Assembly: GCA_019637645.1 (NCBI GenBank)
Contig: JAHBVH010000003.1
Coordinates: 62,001-126,000, forward strand
Reading direction: 5' to 3'
Origin: Caldilineaceae bacterium
Lineage (GTDB): Bacteria; Chloroflexota; Anaerolineae; Caldilineales; Caldilineaceae
DNA: 64,000 bases
Part shown: in pieces, positions 16,570-25,177 of the stretch
Position numbering within the stretch: position 1 is the first letter of the stretch
Layout: every line of letters starts with the position of its first letter
Notes under the pieces: model-generated
What the model saw: the letters and a program-made list of their open reading frames with translations, nothing else
What the model was told of the DNA's origin: nothing
Databases searched by the model: none
Position numbers and translations under genes: made by a program

Positions 16570-17676
16570 ATGATCGACTTTACCAAGAGTCCGCTGTTCA
16601 CCCCTGTCACCCATCCCGGCTCGGGGGTGACAAGTTATGTGCTGACGCATCACGTCGCACCGGTGCAGCAGGGTTTCTATTTTGTCAACGACTCGATGAG
16701 CGCGGATGGCCGCTATCTCTGGTTCTACTGCGCCTTTCCGCCCGCGTTGCACCGGACCCTGGCCGTAGTCGATCTGGTTGAGCAAACGGTGCGTCATTTC
16801 CCCGAGACGAATGCCTCCGGCGCGTATGTCGAGCCGACCACGGGCGATGTCTTCTGGGGCGAAGGGACAACGGTCTGGCGGCGCAGTCCACTCACGGCGG
16901 ACGTTCCGGTTTATGTCAATCAACTCCCTGCCGACCTCGTCGGTGGACGCGATGTTAGCAGCCTGGCCAGCCATCTGACCGTTTCCGCCGACGGTAAGGA
17001 ATTCTTTATCAACGCGAAAGTTGGGTTGGGCTATCACTTCGGTAGCCTGCCGCTGGATGGTACTCCCTTTACGCCGTGGTGGCGTTTCGACCGGCACCAT
17101 AATCACGCCCAGTTCAGCCCGACCGATCCCAACACGGTGCTTTTTGCCCAAGAGTTTCACAACGACCCGATCACCGGCATTCGCATCCGCATTACCGACC
17201 GCCTCTGGCTGATGACACGCGGCGAGGCGCCCCGCCCGATCTTGCGCGAGCCGCGTTTTGTCTCGCACGAGTGGTGGGACCCCGACGGTGAGCATGTTTG
17301 GTGTGTCGATGTGGGCAACAATAACGAAACCTGGCGGGTGCGCATTGCCGATGGTGAAGTCGAGCGGATCGTCTTTCCACGTCAGTGTTGGCATTCACAC
17401 AGCAGCCGCGACGGGCGGCTGATTGTCGGCGATTCCAACAACGGCTTCTTCCGGGGTTGCGCCTCGACCGTCCACTTGATGAACCGCGCCACCGGCAAGA
17501 TCATTGTCCTGGCCGAGCACGCCGAACGCAACGACTATGTCGGTCGCCACTATCACATCGACCCGCACCCGCGCTTCTGTGCCAACGACCAATATGTCGT
17601 GTATACGACCATCTTTCAAAACGCGGTTGCCCTGGCCGTGATCCCGGTCGCGCACCTGTTGCAAGCGACCGCGTGA
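16570..17676 (+). CDS. Oligogalacturonate-lyase-like (PL22-like) beta-propeller protein
   Basis: A 368-residue protein whose length and histidine pattern resemble oligogalacturonide lyases (PL22, Ogl), which cleave pectin-derived oligomers in the cytoplasm using a Mn(II) site held by histidines. Readable segments are HHNHAQFSPTDPNTVLFAQE, VSHEWWDPDGEHVW, CWHSHSSRDG and RHYHIDPHPRFCANDQYVVY. No signal peptide is present, as in Ogl. ATG 16570 is supported by GGAGAAAG at 16554-16561. Other propeller proteins could look similar, so the activity is inferred. It overlaps the start of the SDR remnant that follows by four bases. Confidence 0.68.
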   Translation: MIDFTKSPLFTPVTHPGSGVTSYVLTHHVAPVQQGFYFVNDSMSADGRYLWFYCAFPPALHRTLAVVDLVEQTVRHFPETNASGAYVEPTTGDVFWGEGTTVWRRSPLTADVPVYVNQLPADLVGGRDVSSLASHLTVSADGKEFFINAKVGLGYHFGSLPLDGTPFTPWWRFDRHHNHAQFSPTDPNTVLFAQEFHNDPITGIRIRITDRLWLMTRGEAPRPILREPRFVSHEWWDPDGEHVWCVDVGNNNETWRVRIADGEVERIVFPRQCWHSHSSRDGRLIVGDSNNGFFRGCASTVHLMNRATGKIIVLAEHAERNDYVGRHYHIDPHPRFCANDQYVVYTTIFQNAVALAVIPVAHLLQATA

Positions 17677-17996
17677 TACAGGCAACCAACCCCAGAATCC
17701 TGACTATTTCTAGCCAAATGGGCTCGTTGAACCGGAAGAGCACAGGAATGTATGCCTACCGTAGTTCCAAAGCCGCCGTGAATAAAGTGATGCAAGTTCT
17801 CGCCCTGGAACTGCAAGCGCACGGCATCATCGTCTGTCCCCTGCATCCGGGCTGGGTGCAGACCGACATGGGCGGCACTGAGGCGGACATTACCGTGCAA
17901 GCCAGTGCTGCTGGTATCATCGAATTCGTGCGGACAGTCACCATGAAACAGAGTGGGCGCTTTTTTACAGGGGAAGGGGAGGAACACGCTTGGTAA
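17673..17996 (+). pseudogene. C-terminal remnant of a short-chain dehydrogenase
   Basis: A 108-codon frame beginning at a GTG that overlaps the stop of the PL22-like gene. It encodes only the second half of an SDR: the ILTISSQMGSL serine strand, YAYRSSKAA with catalytic Tyr and Lys, LHPGWVQTDMGG, and the terminal SGRFFTGEGEEHAW. The Rossmann N-terminus (TGxxxGxG, NNAG) is absent, and upstream in the same frame there is only unrelated antiparallel-frame sequence of the propeller gene. This looks like a deletion that fused the propeller gene to an SDR tail. It could still be translated by coupling but cannot bind NAD(P) alone. Confidence 0.75.
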
Positions 17997-18538
17997 CTAT
18001 GAAGCAGTTCATCTTTATCTATGGGCCTAATGGCGTAGGTAAGTCCTCCGTATGTAGGTTGTTACATCAGAAGTTATCTAATTCGGCGCTGATAGAACCA
18101 GAATGGTGTCGGCAGATAAACCCCTTTACGCTAACCCCAGAGATCCAGCAATTGGTGGAAAATAATCTCGTGTATTTGATGCGAAGCTATTTTACGTGTA
18201 GTTTGGTGAATTATGTGATTTTCAATTATGGATTTCACGGAGCCCGACGACAGATATTTGACCGCTTGATGAAAAGACTCGATGATATCGATTATACAAT
18301 GACGCCCATCGAACTAACCTGTAGCGAGGAAGAAAATATTCGGAGAATGGTGGCTGATGGCCGGGAAAATGAGCGGATCGAACGCGCCATATCTTCTCGG
18401 CATCGATATGATGCCCTGAGTGGTCCAACAATTGATTCTACACATATGTCAGTGGAAGAGGTTGTATCTAAGCTTCTGCACTTGATCGCTACCACAACTC
18501 CTATAGCAGATGAAAAATTGACGGCAACTTCATCGTAA
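17990..18538 (+). CDS. P-loop nucleoside/small-molecule kinase-like protein
   Basis: A 182-residue protein opening with a Walker A motif, IYGPNGVGKSS, at residues 8-18. It resembles the AAA_33/CPT-like kinase group that phosphorylates nucleotides, antibiotics or other small molecules; a lid-like basic segment (EENIRRMVADGRENERIERA) follows at about 115-135. No substrate can be named. GGGGAGGA at 17976-17983 fits a TTG start at 17990 (6-base spacing) better than the ATG at 17999. Base composition is visibly more AT-rich than the neighbours, and the gene sits beside the SDR remnant, so acquisition by transfer is plausible. Confidence 0.7.
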   Translation: MVTMKQFIFIYGPNGVGKSSVCRLLHQKLSNSALIEPEWCRQINPFTLTPEIQQLVENNLVYLMRSYFTCSLVNYVIFNYGFHGARRQIFDRLMKRLDDIDYTMTPIELTCSEEENIRRMVADGRENERIERAISSRHRYDALSGPTIDSTHMSVEEVVSKLLHLIATTTPIADEKLTATSS

Positions 18539-18585
18539 TTCTTTCTCCGCAAAGAGACAATATAAGTAACTTAGGATGAACAAGA

Positions 18586-19137
18586 ATGGAAAATAATGCT
18601 TTCTCTGATCGGGCGGCGCTGGCGCGGACGATCTTTCAAGTTTCCAATTTACAAGGTCACTTCCGCCTGCGTTCTGGGCTGACAAGTCATGAATATTTTG
18701 ATAAATACTTATTTGAGACCGACCCGCAACTGCTGCGCGCCATTGCCATCGCGCTGAGCCCTTTGTTACCCGCGGATGTAGATGCGTTGGCTGGCCTTGA
18801 ACTAGGCGGAATCCCCTTGGCAACCGCCCTTTCTCAAGTGACCAATCTGCCGACCCTCTTTGTGCGCAAGCAAGCCAAAGCGTATGGCACTGGCAAGTTG
18901 GCGGAAGGGGGTGACGTGGCCGGGCGCAAGCTGGTGATTGTGGAAGACGTCGTCACTTCGGGCGGGCAGATTCGTGAGTCAGCCCACGCTTTAAGAGCAC
19001 TCGGCGCGCATCTTTGTGGCGTGGTCGCAGTGATCGACCGGGAAGCCGGTGGCGCGGCTAACCTAGCGCAGGATGAGTTGCCCTTCGCGGCCCTATTCAC
19101 CATGAGTGAGTTAAAGGCCGCGGCTAGCACAGGGTAG
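18586..19137 (+). CDS. pyrE: Orotate phosphoribosyltransferase
   Basis: A 183-residue type I phosphoribosyltransferase. The PRPP-binding signature is VIVEDVVTSGGQ (about 125-136), and FVRKQAKAYGTGKLAEG supplies the orotate/PRPP loop lysines. LRSGLTSHEYFDKYLFE near residue 25-40 is the OPRT-specific N-terminal segment. The enzyme makes orotidine 5'-phosphate from orotate and PRPP in pyrimidine synthesis. It stands alone here, without other pyr genes in the window. The start is ATG 18586; only weak purine-rich sequence precedes it. Confidence 0.93.
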   Translation: MENNAFSDRAALARTIFQVSNLQGHFRLRSGLTSHEYFDKYLFETDPQLLRAIAIALSPLLPADVDALAGLELGGIPLATALSQVTNLPTLFVRKQAKAYGTGKLAEGGDVAGRKLVIVEDVVTSGGQIRESAHALRALGAHLCGVVAVIDREAGGAANLAQDELPFAALFTMSELKAAASTG

Positions 19138-19299
19138 GATCGTTCTTGCGAGGAATATAGACGCGATGGCAACCCGCATTGATGATATTCGTGACACCTT
19201 GCGATTAGCAGCAGCACAGATGCTGACCCACTTTGACCTTCTGGTTGGCTGAGTGGCTGAGGATTCAGGGGAAGGGAGAGAAGCTTGAAGAGCGAATCC

Positions 19300-20769
19300 A
19301 TGGGTCAACCCTATGATGTGATTATTATCGGCGCGGGGATTTCGGGGTTGGGGGCGGCCTGTCACTTGCAGCGTGAATGCCCACAGAAGCGTTATGTGAT
19401 CCTAGAGGCGCGCGCTGCTATCGGCGGCACTTGGGATCTCTTTCGCTATCCCGGGATTCGCTCGGATAGTGACTTGCACACCTATGGCTACGACTTCAAA
19501 CCTTGGTATGGCCGACCGATCGCGACGGCTGAGGAAATTCTCCGCTACTTGCACGAAGTGGTGGCCGAGCATGGGCTCGCGCCACAGATTCGCTTTGGTC
19601 AGCGGGTGCAGCAGGCCAGTTGGTCAACCGCCGCGGCGCTGTGGACGTTGGAAACCAACAACCACTTGGGTGAGAAGAGCTATGTGACGGGCCGTTTCCT
19701 CTTGATGTGCCAGGGCTATTACACCCACCAAGCCGGTTATCGACCCACCTTCCCTGGGGAAGAAAATTTCCGAGGCCCCATCATTCATCCCCAACAGTGG
19801 CCTGCTGAGCTTGACTATGCAGGGAAACAGATGGTGGTCATCGGCTCGGGCGCGACAGCGGCGACGATTGTGCCTGCCGTTGCTGATCAAGTGGCCCATG
19901 TCGTCCAATTGCAGCGTTCGCCCAGCTACTATCTCCCGGCCAATAACCAAGCAGAAGAGGACGATCTGATCAAGGAGTTACGTACGCTCGAGGTGCCAGA
20001 AGCGTGGATCTACGCGATCAAGCGCCGTAAAGCATTAGCGGGTGAGCGTGCCTTTCTGGATCGTGCTCGCCAGGAACCCGCGGTCGTCCGCCAAGAATTA
20101 CTGGCAATGACCGCGGCGCTGTTGCCGCCAGCCTATCCCCTGGATCCACATTTTATCCCGCAGTATGATCCCTGGAAAGAGCGCCTCTGTCTCTTGCCCG
20201 ATGGGGATCTGCTCAAAGCCGTGGCGTCGGGCAAAGCATCGATAGTGACCGACCAGATCCGCGCGTTTGTGGCCGACGGCATTTTGCTAGAATCGGGCCA
20301 GAAGTTGCCCGCTGACATCATTGTCTGTGCTACGGGGATCGAACTCGGTGGTTTGGGCAATATTGCCTTTACGGTTGACGATAGCCCTGTTCACCTGCCC
20401 AATCATTGGAGTTACAAGGGCGTGATGCTCTCGGATGTGCCTAATCTCGCCTGGATTTTCGGCTATATTCGTTCCTCCTGGACCTTGCGTGTCGATCTTA
20501 TTGCCCGCTTTGTCTGTCGCTTGTTGCGCCACATGGATGCGGTTGGCGCCTGCCAATGTACACCACGGCTGCGACTGGAAGATCAGGCAATGATCGCCAA
20601 GCCCTTTATCGACCCGGCTGATTTTGCGCCGGGGTATATGCGGCGTGGCATGGGCCGCCTGCCCAAGCAGGGGGATCGCGAACCTTGGATCAATTGCCAA
20701 GATTACTATGTTGAGAAGGAAAGTCTGCCAACGGCCCGCTTCGATGATGGTGTTCTGCATTTTGGGTAA
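19300..20769 (+). CDS. Flavin-containing Baeyer-Villiger-type monooxygenase
   Basis: A 489-residue flavoprotein. The FAD Rossmann motif is VIIIGAGISGLGAA near the N-terminus, then GGTWDLFRYPGIRSDSDLHT. The Baeyer-Villiger fingerprint FxGxxxHxxxWP is present as FRGPIIHPQQWP, and VVIGSGATAAT is the NADPH-binding motif. Such enzymes use NADPH and O2 to turn ketones into esters or lactones, or oxidise heteroatoms. ATG 19300 is preferred, with GAAGAG upstream, but a TTG at 19285 after GGGAGAG is a real alternative. The 163-bp gap upstream contains only a doubtful 28-codon frame. Confidence 0.88.
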   Translation: MGQPYDVIIIGAGISGLGAACHLQRECPQKRYVILEARAAIGGTWDLFRYPGIRSDSDLHTYGYDFKPWYGRPIATAEEILRYLHEVVAEHGLAPQIRFGQRVQQASWSTAAALWTLETNNHLGEKSYVTGRFLLMCQGYYTHQAGYRPTFPGEENFRGPIIHPQQWPAELDYAGKQMVVIGSGATAATIVPAVADQVAHVVQLQRSPSYYLPANNQAEEDDLIKELRTLEVPEAWIYAIKRRKALAGERAFLDRARQEPAVVRQELLAMTAALLPPAYPLDPHFIPQYDPWKERLCLLPDGDLLKAVASGKASIVTDQIRAFVADGILLESGQKLPADIIVCATGIELGGLGNIAFTVDDSPVHLPNHWSYKGVMLSDVPNLAWIFGYIRSSWTLRVDLIARFVCRLLRHMDAVGACQCTPRLRLEDQAMIAKPFIDPADFAPGYMRRGMGRLPKQGDREPWINCQDYYVEKESLPTARFDDGVLHFG

Positions 20770-20994
20770 CCCAGCGTAACCAAGCTTTAGGCAAAGAATA
20801 ACCTTCGCCCTGGCGTAGTACGATCAGATTTGGCCCGACCGCATAACACCTATAGATAAATGTACAGAGTTTACCCTAACCATCCTGATTGGTTTCTTTG
20901 TAATTCCTCTGTTCGCTGAACTAGCCATTATCCATCTTTTGTTCCCTTTTCTACAATTTAGATGCGCTTGTCCTTTGGCAAAAACGCAATTCGG

Positions 20995-21023
20995 TTGTGA
21001 GGCTATCTATTTTATGGTACACT
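20995..21023 (+). promoter_or_regulatory. Candidate promoter for the acid-sugar kinase gene
   Basis: TTGTGA at 20995-21000 and TACACT at 21018-21023 with a 17-bp spacer, about 50 bp ahead of ATG 21073. The 303-bp gap from 20770 is AT-rich and shows nothing else that I can assign. Confidence 0.5.
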
Positions 21024-21072
21024 GACTTGAAATTTCTGCTTATTTCTGCCAGCTAACGGATACAATCAAGTT

Positions 21073-22494
21073 ATGTCAACGCAAGCGATTCAGAAGGAGA
21101 CGCTCCTGGCCAGCCTGCCCCAACCCTGGCCGGAGAGTTTACTGCCCGCTATTCAACAACAGATTGCCACCAGTCACCGTAGCCTTATCGTCTTGGATGA
21201 TGACCCCACCGGCACCCAGACGGTTTATGATCTGCCGGTGCTGACCGAGTGGAGTGTCGCGGCTTTGCAGGCTGAATTAGCCCGCGGTACACCCACTTTT
21301 TATCTGCTTACCAATTCCCGCAGCTTGCCCCTGGCCCAAGCCCAAGCCCTCCATGCCGAAATCGGGCGTAATCTGCTGGCTGCTTCCCAAGCAACTGGCC
21401 GTGACTTTGCCGTGGTCAGCCGGAGTGATTCAACCTTGCGCGGTCATTATCCGGGCGAGACCGATGCACTAGTCGCCGCGTTGGGCCAACCGGTGGATGC
21501 CACTTTGATCATTCCCTTTTTCTTGGAAGGAGGGCGCTTTACGATCAACGATGTCCACTACGTGGCCGAAGGGGATTCCTTTGTCCCCGCCGCGGAGACG
21601 CCCTTTGCGCGCGACGCCGCCTTTGGCTATCGTCATTCGGATCTACGCGCTTGGGTGGCAGAAAAGACAAATGGAAAAGTAGCCGCTGCCACTGTTGCGT
21701 CGATCACGTTGGATGATCTGCGCGTGGGGGGGCCACAGGCGGTGGCACAAAAGCTATTGGCCCTACCCACCGGTGCAGTCTGTATCGTGAACTGTGCTGG
21801 AACGCGCGACATGGAGGTTTTTGTCTCGGGGCTGCTCATGGCCGAAGCGGCAGGTCGCCACTTCCTCTATCGCACCGCGGCGACTTTTGTTCAAGTGCGG
21901 GCTGGCCTTGCCCCGCGTGCTCCGCTAACGGCTGTCGATCTGTCCATGCCGACCATCGGCGGCGGCTTGGTGGTCGTCGGTTCTTATGTGCCCAAATCGA
22001 CCATACAACTGCAAGCCCTGCTCGCCCAACCTGATTTGACCGCGATTGAGGTGGCGGTCGATGCGCTGTTAGCGTCAGACCAACAAGCCCAAGCGATTGC
22101 GCAGGCTGTCGCCCAGACCAACGCGGCTTTGGCGGCTGGGCAAGATGTGGTGATCTACACGAGCCGCCGCTTGATCACAGGCGACGATGCCGATCGTAGC
22201 CTTGCCATTGGGCAGCGCGTGTCGGCCAGTTTGGTGGCGATCGTCCAAGGGCTAGCTGTGCGCCCCCGCTATTTGATTGCCAAGGGTGGGATCACCTCCA
22301 GCGATCTAGCCACCAAAGCGCTCGGAGTCAAACGCGCGTTGGTACGCGGCCAGATTCTGCCCGGCATTCCCCTCTGGGAAATAGGCACGGAAAGTCGCCA
22401 TCCAGGGTTGATCTACATCGTCTTCCCAGGGAACGTGGGGGGCGACGACGCCTTGGTCCAAGCGCGACAGAAGTTGCAGCAAGCCAATACCTGA
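21073..22494 (+). CDS. Four-carbon acid sugar kinase family protein (DUF1537)
   Basis: A 473-residue kinase. The N-terminal sugar-binding domain opens with VLDDDPTGTQT, the family signature, followed by LTNSRSLPL and FAVVSRSDSTLRGHYPGE. The C-terminal nucleotide-binding domain has VVVGSYVPKST, TSRRLITG and the LIAKGGITSSD glycine segment. Characterised members phosphorylate D-threonate, D-erythronate or related acids (DtnK/OtnK group). No partner dehydrogenase (PdxA2-like) is adjacent, so the acid cannot be named. The stop codon lies inside the left arm of a strong hairpin. Confidence 0.88.
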   Translation: MSTQAIQKETLLASLPQPWPESLLPAIQQQIATSHRSLIVLDDDPTGTQTVYDLPVLTEWSVAALQAELARGTPTFYLLTNSRSLPLAQAQALHAEIGRNLLAASQATGRDFAVVSRSDSTLRGHYPGETDALVAALGQPVDATLIIPFFLEGGRFTINDVHYVAEGDSFVPAAETPFARDAAFGYRHSDLRAWVAEKTNGKVAAATVASITLDDLRVGGPQAVAQKLLALPTGAVCIVNCAGTRDMEVFVSGLLMAEAAGRHFLYRTAATFVQVRAGLAPRAPLTAVDLSMPTIGGGLVVVGSYVPKSTIQLQALLAQPDLTAIEVAVDALLASDQQAQAIAQAVAQTNAALAAGQDVVIYTSRRLITGDDADRSLAIGQRVSASLVAIVQGLAVRPRYLIAKGGITSSDLATKALGVKRALVRGQILPGIPLWEIGTESRHPGLIYIVFPGNVGGDDALVQARQKLQQANT

Positions 22495-22561
22495 CAGGGT
22501 TTAGAATTTTGTCAGGTATTGGCTCTATGAGACCTATCAGGTTCTGTACACCTGACAGGTT
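22482..22561. terminator. Double hairpin between convergent kinase and purA genes
   Basis: First stem: AGCCAATACCTGACA (22482-22496) and its exact reverse complement at 22510-22524, with a 13-base loop. The left arm contains the last codons and TGA stop of the kinase. Second stem: GACCTATCAGGT (22531-22542) and ACCTGACAGGTT (22550-22561). Both contain the ACCTGACAGG core of the palindrome family seen at 4239 and 7503. It is likely a bidirectional terminator built from repeat copies. Confidence 0.7.
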
Positions 22562-22577
22562 TGGTACTTGTCTATAT

Positions 22578-23858
22578 TTATGATCGACGAATCATTGCCT
22601 CCCGCTGTGGCCCTACCGAAACCCACCGAATCGGGCTTTCGATCCATTCTTCCAGCATCTCCACATACCGCTGGGCATTAGGCGGAAGGTCGGTATAGCG
22701 GCGCACGGTGCTGAGATCGCTGCGCCAACCGGGGAGGGTCGTCAACACGGGCTTGGCGCGCTCGAGTGGCCCGGTGGTCGGAAAAGTAGCTGTGCTTTCC
22801 CCATCGATTTCGTAGGCCGTGCAGACGGGAATCTCATCCAGATAGCCCAGGACATCGAGATTGGTCAACGCGACTTCGGTCGCGCCTTGGACTTGGCAAC
22901 CGTAGCGGGTGGCAACCGCATCAAACCAGCCGACGCGCCGGGGGCGCCCCGTCGTCGCCCCATATTCGCCCGCGGAGCCACCCCGTTGGCGCAAGGTTTC
23001 CGCGGTTGTTCCTTGGCGTTCGGTAACAAAGGGACCCGCGCCCACACAGCTCGAATACGCCTTGGTAACAGCGATGATCTGGGTGATCTGATGAGGTGGG
23101 ATGCCTGCCCCCACGCTCGCGAAGCCGGCCAATGGAGAGGAAGAAGTGGGGTAGGGATAGATACCGTGGTCAGGATCGCGCAAGGCCCCGAGTTGACCTT
23201 CGACCAGGATCTGCTTGCCGTCGCGCCGAGCTTGGTGTAACAAGGCCAAGGTGTCACAAACATAGGGCGCAATCGCGATGGCGTCAGCGGCCAAGCCGTC
23301 CACGATTTCTGCCACGGCTAGGGTGGGTTTTTGGTAGAGGTGCTGAAAAAGAACATTCTTGGCGGCTAGTGCTTCTTCCACGCGTGTCGTGAGCCGTTCT
23401 TGGTCGTAGAGGTCCGCTACTTGGACGCCAAGCTTGAGATACTTATCCGCATAAAAAGGGGCGATGCCTTGCTTGGTGGAGCCAAATTGGCGCGCGCCTA
23501 GTCGCTCTTCTTCATAGCCATCTAACCGTTGATGGTAGGGGAGCAGCACTTGGGCGCGATTGGAAATGGCTAAACGGGGCATGGGGACGCCCCGCGCCGT
23601 GAGGTTTTCTAACTCGGCGCAAAAGGCGCGGAGGTTGAGCGCGACTCCCGGCCCAATCACGTTGACCACCGTCGGATAAAAGACACCCGATGGCAGCAAG
23701 TGGAGAGCAAATTTACCATAGTCGTTGATGATCGTATGACCGGCATTGTTGCCTCCCTGAAAGCGTACGACAAAATCGGCTTGGGCGGCTAAATAGTCGG
23801 TGATCTTCCCTTTGCCTTCATCGCCCCAATTGGCCCCTACCACAGCAGTTACTGACAT
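22578..23858 (-). CDS. purA: Adenylosuccinate synthetase
   Basis: A 426-residue enzyme of normal length. The N-terminal GTP-binding glycine loop reads NWGDEGKGK, with D13 as the catalytic base, and GGNNAGHT contains the partner H41. The IMP-binding region (QFGSTKQGIAPFYADK) and the late GPFVTE and TGRPRRVGWFD segments are all intact. It joins IMP and aspartate, with GTP hydrolysis, in AMP synthesis. The start at 23858 is chosen because AGAGGA is just upstream and the family begins there; the frame itself runs on to 23960. It is divergent from a LysR gene. Confidence 0.97.
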   Translation of the reverse strand: MSVTAVVGANWGDEGKGKITDYLAAQADFVVRFQGGNNAGHTIINDYGKFALHLLPSGVFYPTVVNVIGPGVALNLRAFCAELENLTARGVPMPRLAISNRAQVLLPYHQRLDGYEEERLGARQFGSTKQGIAPFYADKYLKLGVQVADLYDQERLTTRVEEALAAKNVLFQHLYQKPTLAVAEIVDGLAADAIAIAPYVCDTLALLHQARRDGKQILVEGQLGALRDPDHGIYPYPTSSSPLAGFASVGAGIPPHQITQIIAVTKAYSSCVGAGPFVTERQGTTAETLRQRGGSAGEYGATTGRPRRVGWFDAVATRYGCQVQGATEVALTNLDVLGYLDEIPVCTAYEIDGESTATFPTTGPLERAKPVLTTLPGWRSDLSTVRRYTDLPPNAQRYVEMLEEWIESPIRWVSVGPQREAMIRRS

Positions 23859-24015
23859 GTGATCCTCTTTCTCTTGTTGGTTGTCCGTTGTACAGTAGAG
23901 AATCAGGTCAGCCCCTTTTTGCGGTGCTTGACAAGTCATCCCTGCCGTTCTAGAGTACAACCAGGCTTGGTATCATTCAAGCTAATCTTTGTAATAGCTG
24001 TGATAAGGATAGCTT

Positions 24016-24909
24016 ATGGAAATTGTCCAACTGCGGGCGTTGGTAGGGATTGTACGTGCCGGGAGTTTTACGGCAGCCGCAGAGACCCTCTATGTGACCC
24101 AGTCGGCCCTGAGCCAGCAGATTAAAGCCTTGGAAACGGAACTAGGGCTCCAACTTTTTGAACGGCAAGGGCGGCGCATTACGCTTACCGCGCCTGGCAA
24201 AGTCGTGCTGGCTCGGGCAGAACAGATATTGACTCAATTGCACATACTCCAGCAGGAACTTACGGCATTGCAGCAGGGCGCACAAGGTCGTCTACGGATT
24301 GGCACCAGCGATACCGTCTGTCTCTATTTGCTGCCGCCGGTGGTGCGTGCCTTTCGCGAACAATACCCTCAGGTGGAAATTCATCTGACCAACCGGCCTT
24401 CGCGCGAGGTGGCAACCCTGTTGGTCGAAGGCGAGCTGGATTTTGGCATTATCAGCTTGCCGGTGAGCGAACCCCAACTAGAGAGCGAATATCTTTGTGC
24501 CCGCACCGAAGTCGCGATCTGCGCGCCAACCCATCCGCTGGCGGCTCAAACCAAGCTTACCTTGGAAAGTTTGTTGGCCTATCCGCTCTTGTTGTTGGAG
24601 AAGGGAACCACTAGCCGTGCCTTGCTTGATCAGCTGTTGGCGCAGGCGGGCTATACGGCCCAAATGACTGAGCTGGGCAGCATTGAAGTTCTGAAACGCT
24701 ATGCCGAAATCGGCCTGGGCGTGGCGATTGTCCCGGCTATGGCCGTAACGGAGGATGAGCGCGAAGCGCGCCTGCATACTTTGTCGCTGCCTTGGTTGCC
24801 TGTACGTGCCGTGGGTATGGTCCGCCGCCGCACGAGCTATGTCACGCCAGCGGAACAAGCTTTTCTGGAGCTGTTGCAGCGTCTTGTGGCAAGCTCAGAG
24901 ACTGTTTGA
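24016..24909 (+). CDS. LysR-family transcriptional regulator (CysB-like)
   Basis: A 297-residue LysR regulator. The winged HTH occupies residues 1-60 (GSFTAAAETLYVTQSALSQQ, then LFERQGRRITLT), and the substrate domain begins at about residue 90 (LRIGTSDTVCLYLLPP). It reads away from purA with a 157-bp gap; LysR proteins usually control a divergent neighbour or themselves, but purA is a housekeeping gene, so the target is uncertain. The symporter gene downstream (25178) is another candidate target. Confidence 0.92.
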   Translation: MEIVQLRALVGIVRAGSFTAAAETLYVTQSALSQQIKALETELGLQLFERQGRRITLTAPGKVVLARAEQILTQLHILQQELTALQQGAQGRLRIGTSDTVCLYLLPPVVRAFREQYPQVEIHLTNRPSREVATLLVEGELDFGIISLPVSEPQLESEYLCARTEVAICAPTHPLAAQTKLTLESLLAYPLLLLEKGTTSRALLDQLLAQAGYTAQMTELGSIEVLKRYAEIGLGVAIVPAMAVTEDEREARLHTLSLPWLPVRAVGMVRRRTSYVTPAEQAFLELLQRLVASSETV

Positions 24910-24986
24910 TAGGGTCTCCTTTACACCTGACTGCTTTAATCATTAAAAGCGGTGAACAAGATACCGCGTAGAGCAATTTTTTATCT

Positions 24987-25061
24987 GCGGTGTACGCACC
25001 GCCCTGAAGAGACGGTGCTAGGGGGCAACGCCCGCGGCAGCGGGCTTTTGTCTGCGTTGCC
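24987..25061 (+). terminator. Stem-loops and terminator between lysR and the symporter gene
   Basis: GCGGTG-TACG-CACCGC at 24987-25002 forms a 6-bp stem with a UNCG-class tetraloop. Further on, GCCCGC-GGCA-GCGGGC at 25030-25045 is followed by TTTT and looks like a rho-independent terminator. GGCAACGC (25024-25031) and GCGTTGCC (25054-25061) could close an alternative larger stem that would compete with it. The region is either a plain terminator pair or a regulated leader for the symporter. Confidence 0.55.
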
Positions 25062-25177
25062 TGGTTCTCTGGTAATTTAGCGCGGGCAGTCGGCGTATAT
25101 CGGTTTATTTTGTGTGACCAACCAATCTTGTGTATCTGTTCGGATGAAAATTGTCATCTCTTACTGGAGGAGTCTTG

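Noticed and set aside
16438..17394. 318-codon reverse frame opposite the PL22-like gene
   Set aside because: No domain is recognisable and it is antisense to a protein with family-type motifs.
19166..19252. 28-codon frame between pyrE and the monooxygenase gene
   Set aside because: The ribosome-site spacing is too long and nothing in it is recognisable; too weak to call a gene.
24987..25061. Known riboswitch class in front of the symporter
   Set aside because: I compared it mentally with the c-di-GMP, ZTP, fluoride and glycine consensus cores, and none fits.
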